Origin: Pseudomonadota bacterium
GTDB lineage: Bacteria; Pseudomonadota; Gammaproteobacteria; Burkholderiales; Burkholderiaceae
Assembly: GCA_023441105.1 (NCBI GenBank)
Contig: JAEZQX010000205.1
Location: 1 to 8,306 of the forward strand
Direction of reading: 5' to 3'
Length of the DNA: 8,306 nt
Positions within the stretch are counted from its first letter, which is position 1. Each line of letters begins with the position of its first letter. Under the pieces are notes generated by a model. That model did not search any database and was not told where the DNA came from. It was given only the letters and a program-made list of their open reading frames with translations. The translations under genes were made by a program, and so were the position numbers. This document shows positions 1 to 5,695 of the stretch, in pieces.

Positions 1-34
1 ATCAGGGATCAGGGATCAGGGATCAGGGATCAGG
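1..34. repeat. 7-bp tandem repeat (ATCAGGG), about 4.9 copies, G-quadruplex-capable
   Basis: Four perfect copies of ATCAGGG are followed by a partial ATCAGG, after which ordinary sequence begins. The array touches the window edge, so its true length is unknown. GGG runs at 5-7, 12-14, 19-21 and 26-28 are separated by identical 4-nt ATCA loops, which fits the standard G3-loop-G3 quadruplex pattern on the + strand. The same unit puts a GATC at 7, 14, 21 and 28. No gene is visible in the array. Its role is unknown; it may be a slippage-prone intergenic repeat. Confidence 0.95.
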
Positions 35-270
35 CGGCCTGGTCGGTTGCTTTTGCCGGTCCGTCCGAGGAGGGGCTTCCTTCACCGCTTCTCCTTTCAT
101 TGGCTGCTTCGTGTGGCCTGTCAGCCTGCCGGAACGATCAGGCAATTCGGTCTGCCCCCTCTTGACGCCGCTGTCCACTTGATGCCGGTCTGCATCCATG
201 GTCATCGCCTTCACCTGGGCGCGGGAGTGCGCTCCACCGGCGAGCAACGGTTGTTCCCGTGCCAGGATGT

Positions 271-296
271 GACGCCAGAGGACATCCGACGGCGTC
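271..296. repeat. Inverted repeat upstream of the kinase promoter box
   Basis: GACGCC (271-276) and GGCGTC (291-296) are perfect 6-bp inverted arms separated by 14 nt. The repeat ends about 15 bp before the TATACT box, so it overlaps where the -35 region would be. It could be an operator or a chance GC-rich match; no regulator family is indicated. Confidence 0.35.
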
Positions 297-311
297 GGAA
301 TCCGCCCCGCC

Positions 312-317
312 TATACT
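312..317 (+). promoter_or_regulatory. Candidate -10 box for the hybrid kinase gene
   Basis: TATACT differs from the sigma-70 consensus TATAAT at one position and lies 29 nt before the chosen ATG. No good -35 hexamer is found 16-18 bp upstream. The flanking sequence (GCCTATACTTCC) resembles that of the other two -10 candidates in this window. Confidence 0.4.
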
Positions 318-346
318 TCCTCGAACCCTCGCATACTCGAGTACCC

Positions 347-2728
347 ATGTACCTTCCGGAAAACCCGGCCGCGGCCACCCTCGGCCGCGCGCCCATGGGC
401 CAACTGCTGCGCTCGCATGACTGGGAGCGGTCGCCGCTCGGCCCGCCGGCGACATGGACCCGCGAGCTGCAGACCATCGTCGACCTGATGCTGGGATCCA
501 AGTTCCCGATGTTCGTGGCCTACGGCCCGCAGTTGGGGTTGCTGTACAACGACGCGTATGCCGAGGTGCTCGGCGCGAAGCATCCGGCATCGCTCGGTCG
601 CCGCTTCGAGGAGGTCTGGTCGGAGATCTGGGACGAGATCCTGCCGATCATCGAGGACGCGATGCAGGGCAGGTCGACCTTCCACGAGAACCTGCCGCTG
701 GAGATGAACCGCAAGGGTTACCTGGAGAAGACCTGGTTCACCTTCTCCTATTCACCGGTGCGGGACGAGGCGGGGCTGGTCAGGGGCATGTTCTGCGCCT
801 GCACCGAGACGACCGACCAGGTGCTGGCGGAGCTGCAACTGGCGGCACAGCACCAGCGCATGCGCCAGATGTTCCAGCGGGCGCCGGGCATCATCGCGGT
901 CCTGCGCGACCCGGACCACGTCTTCGAATTCACCAACGATGCCTACCTCGAGCTGATCGGCGGTCGTGACGTGCTCGGGCGGCCGGTCCGCGAGGCGCTG
1001 CCGGAAATCGCCCGCCAAGGCTTCCTCGACCTGCTCGACCAGGTCTACCAGTCGGGCGAGTCCTACGTGGGCCGGGGTGCGTCGGTATTGCTGCATCGCC
1101 AGCCGGACCACCCGCTGGAAGAGCGCTTTGTGGACTTCGTCTTCCAGCCGATCCGCGACGAGCGTGGCGAGGTGTCCGGCATCTTCATCGAAGGCAGCGA
1201 CGTGACCGACGCGGTGCTGGCGAACAAGGCCCTGCAGGAGAGCGAGTTGCGGCTGCGGCAGCTCGCCAACACCATCCCGCAGATCGCCTGGATCGCCGAC
1301 CGGCAGGGGCGGGTCCACTGGCGCAACGACCGCTGGTTCGAGTTCACCGGCATGCCGCGAGGCCAACTGGACGAGGCGGAAGCGGAGCGGCAGTACTTCC
1401 ATCCCGATGACCTGCCGGTGTTGGTCGAGAAATGGCGCGCGGCCGTTGACAGTGGCCAGGCCTTCGATGGCACCGGCAGGATCCGCGCTGCCGACGGAGG
1501 CTTCCGCACCTTCTACGTCAGCGCCGCCCCGCTGCGGGACTCTGCCGGCGCCATCGTGCAATGGTTCGGCACCAATACCGACATCACCCCGCTCGAGGCC
1601 GCGCGCGAGGAGCTGCGGGCGGCCAACCGCCGCAAGGACGAGTTCCTCGCCATGCTTGCCCACGAGCTGCGCAATCCGTTGGCGCCGATCGGGACCGCCG
1701 CGGAATTGCTCAAGCTCGGTTCCCGGGACGAGGAACGGGTCCGCCAGGTCAGCGGCGTGATCGGCCGCCAGGTCGCGCACATGACGCAGCTGGTCGACGA
1801 CCTGCTCGATGTCTCCCGGGTCACCCGCGGGCTGGTCGAGCTGCGCAAGGAGACGCTGGACATGGCCGGGCTGCTGGCCGATGCCTTCGAGCAGACCCGC
1901 TCGCTGATCGAAGGCAGGCAGCACCATTTCACCGCCCGGGTGCCGGAGGAGGCCGTCTTCGTCGAAGGCGACCGGACGCGCCTGATCCAGGTCTTCTCCA
2001 ACCTGCTGAACAACGCGGCGAAGTACACGCCGCCCGGTGGGCGCCTCGGGCTTGAGTTGCGGGCGTCGGATTGCGAGGTCGAGGTGGTCGTGGTCGACGA
2101 CGGCGGCGGCATCGACGCCAGCCTCCTGCCCCATATCTTCGAGCTGTTCACGCAAGGCGAGCGCTCGCCGGATCGCTCCCAGGGCGGGCTTGGCCTCGGT
2201 CTGGCGCTGGTCAAGAGCCTCGTCGAGTTGCACGGCGGCAGGGTCACCGCTCGCAGCGCCGGGCGCGGCGGCGGCAGCACCTTCAGCGTCAGCCTGGCCC
2301 GCGTCGCCGCCCCGGCGCGCACGCCGTCGGCGGCGGCGGAAGGTGAAGATGCCGCCGGCGGCGAAGGCAAGCTGCTGATGATCGTCGACGACAACGTCGA
2401 CGCGGCCGAGATGCTGACGCTGCTGCTCGAGTCCTCGGGGCATCGGGTGCTGATCGCGCATAGCGCTGAGAACGCGCTGGCGATGATCGGGCAGGCGCGG
2501 CCCGCAGCCTTGTTCCTGGATATCGGACTGCCGGACATGGACGGCTACGAGCTGGCGCGCCGGCTGCGCCAGCTGCCGCAGACCGCCCGGTCGCTGCTGG
2601 TGGCGGTCACCGGCTATGGTCATTCGTCGGACCGGGAGCGCGCCTTCCAGGCGGGCTTCGATCATCACCTCGTCAAGCCGGTCCGCCTGGCCTCGGTCCT
2701 CGAAGTGCTTGCTGCCGTCGACGCCTGA
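347..2728 (+). CDS. Soluble PAS-PAS-PAS hybrid sensor histidine kinase with C-terminal receiver domain
   Basis: A 793-residue cytoplasmic hybrid kinase with no membrane segment. Residues about 17-156 form the N-terminal module typical of one kinase family (HDWERSPLGPP, then FPMFVAYGP and LYNDAY), PAS-like. A second PAS spans about 172-287, and a third with a PAC-like tail spans about 300-415. HisKA has the phospho-acceptor His439 in AHELRNPLAP. HATPase_c shows the N box (NLLNNAAKYTP, Asn556), G1 (DDGGGI, 584-589) and G2 (GGLGLGLAL). The receiver has acidic residues D681/D682, phospho-acceptor Asp725, Thr755 and Lys777, so both enzymatic halves look intact. ATG 347 was chosen because the family N-terminus begins just after it; ATG 395 is an alternative. 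The Shine-Dalgarno is weak. No HPt, second receiver or output regulator is adjacent, so it is an orphan. The signal sensed is unknown. Confidence 0.93.
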   Translation: MYLPENPAAATLGRAPMGQLLRSHDWERSPLGPPATWTRELQTIVDLMLGSKFPMFVAYGPQLGLLYNDAYAEVLGAKHPASLGRRFEEVWSEIWDEILPIIEDAMQGRSTFHENLPLEMNRKGYLEKTWFTFSYSPVRDEAGLVRGMFCACTETTDQVLAELQLAAQHQRMRQMFQRAPGIIAVLRDPDHVFEFTNDAYLELIGGRDVLGRPVREALPEIARQGFLDLLDQVYQSGESYVGRGASVLLHRQPDHPLEERFVDFVFQPIRDERGEVSGIFIEGSDVTDAVLANKALQESELRLRQLANTIPQIAWIADRQGRVHWRNDRWFEFTGMPRGQLDEAEAERQYFHPDDLPVLVEKWRAAVDSGQAFDGTGRIRAADGGFRTFYVSAAPLRDSAGAIVQWFGTNTDITPLEAAREELRAANRRKDEFLAMLAHELRNPLAPIGTAAELLKLGSRDEERVRQVSGVIGRQVAHMTQLVDDLLDVSRVTRGLVELRKETLDMAGLLADAFEQTRSLIEGRQHHFTARVPEEAVFVEGDRTRLIQVFSNLLNNAAKYTPPGGRLGLELRASDCEVEVVVVDDGGGIDASLLPHIFELFTQGERSPDRSQGGLGLGLALVKSLVELHGGRVTARSAGRGGGSTFSVSLARVAAPARTPSAAAEGEDAAGGEGKLLMIVDDNVDAAEMLTLLLESSGHRVLIAHSAENALAMIGQARPAALFLDIGLPDMDGYELARRLRQLPQTARSLLVAVTGYGHSSDRERAFQAGFDHHLVKPVRLASVLEVLAAVDA

Positions 2729-2731
2729 TCC

Positions 2732-2818
2732 TCATTCGAGCAGCCGCCGCAGCGCCTTACCGGCGCCGGTTGCCGGCAAGGCATCCATGAACTGCGCGAT
2801 GCGCGGCACCTTCGCGTC
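2732..2818 (-). pseudogene. C-terminal relic of an AMP-forming acyl-CoA synthetase (ligase)
   Basis: Read on the minus strand, 28 codons and a TGA encode the end of an ANL-superfamily acyl-CoA synthetase: DAKVPR, then QFMDALPATGAGK, then ALRRLLE and stop. The LPxTGxGK segment holds the invariant lysine that catalyses adenylation in this superfamily, and K/VPR followed by F-x-D-x-LP is the usual lead-in. The rest of the enzyme (normally over 500 residues) is absent. The relic starts inside the stop codon of the upstream SDR gene, in the +1 frame relative to it, and stops 3 nt from the end of the facing kinase gene. I infer that a ligase gene once followed the SDR gene and that a deletion removed all but its tail. 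It has no start codon or ribosome site of its own. Confidence 0.8.
2754..2782. terminator. Strong hairpin between convergent genes, terminator-like
   Basis: GCCTTACCGGC (2754-2764) and GCCGGCAAGGC (2772-2782) pair over 11 positions with one A-C mismatch, around a 7-nt loop. It lies between the ends of the kinase and SDR genes and inside the ligase relic, where it coincides with the LPATGAGK codons. No T-tract follows on either strand, so it is not a classic intrinsic terminator. It could still act as a 3'-end stabiliser or terminator for both genes. Confidence 0.45.
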
Positions 2819-3641
2819 AGACCACCATCGGCGTGACGGCGCCGTCCATTGCCAGGATGGCGCCGGAGATGTAGCTGGCCCGCGGCGAGGCCAGGAAGAC
2901 GACGGCATCGGCGATCTCCTCCGGCTTGGCGATGCGACCGAGGGGCAGGCGCTGGTTGGCGCGTTCCAGCGCTTCGTCGATGCCGATGTTGGCGAGCCTG
3001 GCTTCGGCGGCCAGGCCTTCCTTCAGGCGCTCGGTCAAGGTGAGTCCGGGATTCACGGCATTGACGCGGACGCCTTTCGGCCCGTAGGCGGCCGCCATGC
3101 CGGCACTGACCAGCATCAGCGCGGCGTTGGCTGCGCCGCCGGAGAGATGGGTGGGACTGGCCACCTTGCCGCCGGCACCGACCACGTTGACGATCACGCC
3201 GCTGCCGCGCCGGCCCATGCGCTTGATCACCGGATCGAGCATGTGGATGTAGGTGAAGTACTTCGCCTCCATCGAATCGTGCCATGCCTTCGGCGTGAGA
3301 TCGTCCGGGCCGGTGCGCTTGGCGGCACCGGCCGAGTTGACGAGGATGTCGACCGGCCCGCAGGCCTTCTCGGCGGCGTCCAGCGCGGCCACGGCCGCCT
3401 CGGGATCCTTCAGGTCTGCCGCGAAGGTGGCGACCCGCGATCGCGCATCGTCGCCGCCGGCCGTCTCGGCGCCGACTCCCGGTTGCGCCAGTTGCGCCGC
3501 GCCGCGCGCGAGGTTCTCGGCACTGCGCGACACCAGGCTGACCCGCGCGCCTTCGGCGAGGAAGGCGCGGGCACAGGCAAGCCCGATGCCCTTGCTGCCG
3601 CCGGTGATGAGAACGTGCCTGCCCTGTAGCTGCAAATCCAT
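2817..3641 (-). CDS. SDR-fold protein lacking the SDR catalytic tetrad
   Basis: A 274-residue classical-length short-chain dehydrogenase/reductase fold. The NAD(P)-binding signature TGGSKGIG (13-20), a D-L pair in FAADLKD (near 76), VNSAG (101-105) and the C-terminal R-x-A-K-P-E-E-I and YISGA segments are all present. The active site is not: aligned on VN..S and YxxxK, the usual Asn-Ser-Tyr-Lys positions are Lys127, Gly155, Gly168 and Asn172. The surrounding PTHLSGGAANAALM region is orderly, so this looks like a divergent subfamily rather than decay. Either a different chemistry or a cofactor-binding non-enzyme role is possible. ATG 3641 is preceded by GGAG with a 6-nt gap. The ligase relic downstream suggests a former acyl-CoA metabolism operon; the amidohydrolase gene is divergent. 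Confidence 0.85.
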   Translation of the reverse strand: MDLQLQGRHVLITGGSKGIGLACARAFLAEGARVSLVSRSAENLARGAAQLAQPGVGAETAGGDDARSRVATFAADLKDPEAAVAALDAAEKACGPVDILVNSAGAAKRTGPDDLTPKAWHDSMEAKYFTYIHMLDPVIKRMGRRGSGVIVNVVGAGGKVASPTHLSGGAANAALMLVSAGMAAAYGPKGVRVNAVNPGLTLTERLKEGLAAEARLANIGIDEALERANQRLPLGRIAKPEEIADAVVFLASPRASYISGAILAMDGAVTPMVV

Positions 3642-3742
3642 GTCTGTCTCCGGAAGATGATCATGTCATCGGCTGATGGCTGGCCATTTGAACATCGTTC
3701 GGCAATCATTGCAGCGCCTGCAAGCCCACCAGGAACCACGCC
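3642..3742. promoter_or_regulatory. Divergent intergenic region with four short inverted repeats
   Basis: This 101-bp spacer lies between the starts of the SDR and amidohydrolase genes, so it must hold their promoters. Four perfect small inverted repeats sit within 57 bp: GATGA/TCATC (3656-3670, 5-nt gap), ATGGC/GCCAT (3676-3687, 2-nt gap), GAAC/GTTC (3690-3700, 3-nt gap) and GCAAT/ATTGC (3702-3712, 1-nt gap). An AGGA at 3731-3734 serves the amidohydrolase. No convincing -35/-10 pair was found on either strand. The repeats could be operators for a shared regulator, but none of them is a longer copy of another. Confidence 0.5.
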
Positions 3743-5002
3743 ATGATGCCGCCCGTTCCGCCGCCGATCCTGTTCGCCAACGCCTCGCTGCTGGACCCGC
3801 TGCGCGACGAGCTGCTCGAGGGGCATCACGTCCTGGTGGAGGACGGCCTGGTGCGCGAGGTGTCCGACCGGCCGCTGCGGTCGTCCGCCGCCCGCACCAT
3901 CGACCTCCGCGGCCGTACGCTGATGCCGGGCCTGATCGACCTGCACGTCCATGTCCTCGCGACGCAGCTCGACCTGGCATCGCAGGCGATGCTGCCCGAT
4001 GCGCTGGTGACGATGCGCGCAGTACCACTGCTGGCGGCGATGCTCCGGCGCGGCTTCACGACGGTGCGCGACGCCGGCGGCGCGGGCTACGGGTTGAAGT
4101 GCGCGGTCGCCGAAGGCACGGTCGCCGGGCCGCGACTGTACGTGTCGGGGCACGCGCTGAGCCAGACGGGCGGCCACGGCGACACCCGCGCCCGCTCCGA
4201 CTTCCTGCGCCCGGTCGGCGGCTGCGGCTGCTTTCGCGCCGGGGCGCTGGCCCGCGTCGTCGACGGCGTCGATGCGGTGCGCCGGGCGGTTCGCGAAGAG
4301 CTGCAGATGGGCGCCGACCAGATCAAGATCATGGCGTCCGGCGGCATCGCCTCACCGACCGATCCGATCGCCGCCTGGGGCTACGCCGACGACGAGGTCG
4401 GCGCCATCGTCCATGAGGCGCGGGCGCGCCAGACCTACGTCATGGCGCATGCCTATACCGCCGAGGCGATCGAGCGGGTGGTCCGGCTGGGGGTGCGCAC
4501 CATCGAGCATGGCAACCTGGTCGACGAACGGGTGGCTGCGCTGATGGCGGCGCATGACGCGGTGATGGTGCCGACGCTGGTCACCTACGAGGCGCTGGCC
4601 CGGGAGGGGGCGGCGCTGGGCCTGCCGGCGGAGAGCGCCGCCAAGATCGAGGCGGTCCGCAGCGCCGGGCTGCGGGCACTCGAGACGTGCCGGCGGGCAG
4701 GGGTCCGCATCGGCTTCGGCACCGACCTGCTCGGGGCTTCGCAGCGCCTGCAACTCGAGGAGCTGCGCATCCGCGCCGCGATCCAGCCGCCGCCCGAGAT
4801 CATCCGCAGCGCCACCGTCATCGGCGCCGAGGTCCTGGGCATGGAAGGCCGTCTCGGGCGACTGGTTCCGGCCGCCCTTGCCGATGCGCTGGTGGTGGAC
4901 GGCAACCCGCTGAGCGACCTGTCATGCCTCTGGCAAGCCGCCGGCGGCGGTCCGGCGTTGGTGATGAAAGGCGGTGCCATTCACCATGAGCAGCTTGCCT
5001 GA
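3743..5002 (+). CDS. Metal-dependent amidohydrolase (prolidase-like, imidazolonepropionase-related family)
   Basis: A 419-residue cytoplasmic amidohydrolase-superfamily enzyme with a complete binuclear metal site. It has His68 and His70 (DLHVH), the bridging Lys195 (QIKIMASGG), His236 (AHAY), His256 (IEHGN) and the catalytic Asp328 (GTD). The N-terminal strand-rich part up to LRGRTLMPGLID and the C-terminal GRLGRLVPAALADALVVDGNPL form the usual beta-sandwich around the barrel. Characterised relatives with the KIMASGG and TGGHGD features hydrolyse Xaa-Pro dipeptides or N-acyl amino acids; the substrate here cannot be read from sequence. Two ATGs are adjacent (3743, 3746); AGGA 8 nt before the first supports 3743. 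Transcribed divergently from the SDR gene, it ends 12 bp from the stop of a convergent small gene. Confidence 0.9.
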   Translation: MMPPVPPPILFANASLLDPLRDELLEGHHVLVEDGLVREVSDRPLRSSAARTIDLRGRTLMPGLIDLHVHVLATQLDLASQAMLPDALVTMRAVPLLAAMLRRGFTTVRDAGGAGYGLKCAVAEGTVAGPRLYVSGHALSQTGGHGDTRARSDFLRPVGGCGCFRAGALARVVDGVDAVRRAVREELQMGADQIKIMASGGIASPTDPIAAWGYADDEVGAIVHEARARQTYVMAHAYTAEAIERVVRLGVRTIEHGNLVDERVAALMAAHDAVMVPTLVTYEALAREGAALGLPAESAAKIEAVRSAGLRALETCRRAGVRIGFGTDLLGASQRLQLEELRIRAAIQPPPEIIRSATVIGAEVLGMEGRLGRLVPAALADALVVDGNPLSDLSCLWQAAGGGPALVMKGGAIHHEQLA

Positions 5003-5015
5003 GCCGCGCAGGCTC
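5001..5015. terminator. Small hairpin between convergent genes
   Basis: GAGCC (5001-5005) and GGCTC (5011-5015) form a 5-bp GC stem with a 5-nt loop, touching the stop codons of both the amidohydrolase and the facing small gene. It is the only structure in the 12-bp gap. It has no T-tract, so a terminator role is tentative. Confidence 0.3.
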
Positions 5016-5383
5016 TAGTAGCGCGGCATCCGGGCGTAGAAGGCGCGCAGCTCCGACAGCTCGGTGACCACCGCGAACGGAAAGCCCTGGCGGTTCGGCC
5101 GGTCGTCGATCAGGAACTTGTCGATGTTCTCGATCATGCCGGCCGGGTTGTAGCCGTAGCGCGCGAGGCGGTTGATGACATGCGGAAAGTCGCGGGCGGT
5201 CATGCGCAGGCACAGCTTGCCGGCAAGCTGTTCGAGCAGCATCCGACCCTGCTCGTCGAGCGGTTCGCGGATATTGCCCGGCGGTGGCGGCGGCGCGCTG
5301 CCGAAGGTCGCCTTCAGCGACCGGAAGTTCAGCCGGCCCAGCCGATTCGGCTGCCGTGCCTTGTCCTTGTTCAACGCCTTCAT
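5015..5383 (-). CDS. Conserved-looking small hypothetical protein (122 aa)
   Basis: No family is recognised. The 122-residue product is soluble: a basic N-terminus (residues 1-24), a run of five prolines (31-35), then a helical region (about 41-95) with LDEQGRMLLEQLAGKL and RDFPHVINRLARYGYNP, and a C-terminal LRAFYARMPRY. The well-formed amphipathic pattern and a likely promoter argue that it is real. Start choice is uncertain. The frame continues upstream, but an earlier ATG (5413) lies inside a TATGAT -10-like box, so it is probably not translated. ATG 5383 has GGGAGG immediately before it (too close) and AGGA 10 nt before; a TTG three codons later would be 9 nt from GGGAGG. The gene converges with the amidohydrolase. 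Confidence 0.65.
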   Translation of the reverse strand: MKALNKDKARQPNRLGRLNFRSLKATFGSAPPPPPGNIREPLDEQGRMLLEQLAGKLCLRMTARDFPHVINRLARYGYNPAGMIENIDKFLIDDRPNRQGFPFAVVTELSELRAFYARMPRY

Positions 5384-5408
5384 CCTCCCGCGTTCCTGTT
5401 TGCTCCGG

Positions 5409-5414
5409 ATCATA
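5409..5414 (-). promoter_or_regulatory. Candidate -10 box for the small hypothetical gene
   Basis: On the minus strand this reads TATGAT within GGCTATGATCCGG, one mismatch from the sigma-70 consensus and very similar to the fmdB-side CCTATAATCCGG. It lies 25 nt before ATG 5383, a normal leader length. No good -35 is visible. Confidence 0.4.
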
Positions 5415-5611
5415 GCCAGCCACCGGCTCGGCGGCCGCAGGGGACTGATCGCCGACCGCCTGCACACCTCGAACGGTCGGCGCCGCGGTGCAGCCATGAC
5501 GGATGTCACGCCGGTCCCGTCGTCCGTGCCTTACACCGGTCGCCCCCGTCCGCAGGTCGCCCGGCGCCGGCAGCGCGGCCCCGCGGCGGCGGGGCGAGGA
5601 GGGGATGCGCC

Positions 5612-5617
5612 TATAAT
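5612..5617 (+). promoter_or_regulatory. Consensus -10 box for the fmdB-DUF502-aspS block
   Basis: A perfect TATAAT lies 78 nt before the fmdB-like ATG in an otherwise very GC-rich stretch. No -35 match is found at 16-18 bp. Transcription would start near 5624 and probably runs through DUF502 into aspS, since no other promoter-like element was noticed in the short gaps between these genes. Confidence 0.6.
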
Positions 5618-5695
5618 CCGGGGTCTTCCGGCGCCTTGAGATCGCAGGCCGATGCCCCCATCTCGAGCTACCCGTACTCCTCTTGTATTGCGATC

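Larger units (their letters stand above)
35..346. other. Non-coding leader region upstream of the hybrid kinase
   Basis: No gene is supported in this stretch. The kinase frame stays open back to 47, but that extension (100 codons, rich in Arg, His and Pro) shows no domain and no ribosome binding site, while the kinase N-terminal motif begins only after 347. Opposite-strand frames are likewise composition artefacts. Two possible regulatory marks are visible: an inverted repeat at 271-296 and a -10-like TATACT at 312-317. No tRNA or other structured RNA was recognised. Confidence 0.6.
5384..5695. other. Divergent intergenic region between the small hypothetical gene and fmdB-like
   Basis: No gene is supported in these 312 bp. 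Open frames crossing it have no domain content and simply reflect high GC. It carries outward-facing -10-like boxes on each strand (5409-5414 minus, 5612-5617 plus), consistent with two divergent promoters. The GC-rich stretch between about 5555 and 5605 contains no recognised RNA gene. Confidence 0.55.

Noticed and set aside
1..34. CRISPR-like array
   Set aside because: The units are 7 bp and directly adjacent with no spacers, so it is a simple tandem repeat.
47..346. N-terminal extension of the hybrid kinase back to an ATG at 47
   Set aside because: The 100 extra codons have no domain-like pattern and no ribosome site, and the known family N-terminus begins just after 347. A -10-like box also lies inside the extension.
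752..2668. 638-codon open frame on the minus strand across the kinase
   Set aside because: It lies wholly antisense to a kinase with complete motifs, and its composition (Arg, Gln, Asp, His repeats) is what GC-rich antisense codons give. No domain is recognisable.
2810..2822. Programmed +1 frameshift at the SDR stop joining it to the ligase tail
   Set aside because: GTC TGA C resembles the prfB shift site in its TGA-C context, and the tail is in the +1 frame. However, there is no upstream stimulatory Shine-Dalgarno at the right distance, and a 28-residue ligase tail would have no use on an SDR. A deletion junction is simpler.
4186..4240. Cys-rich GGCGCF segment of the amidohydrolase as an extra metal site
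   Set aside because: A similar Cys-Gly-Cys segment occurs in relatives of this amidohydrolase family, so it is probably a normal loop; nothing else suggests a separate site.
5180..5695. Upstream extension of the fmdB-like frame to 5180
   Set aside because: It would overlap the small minus-strand gene and cross the TATAAT promoter; the MPIYAYRC start is the conserved family N-terminus.
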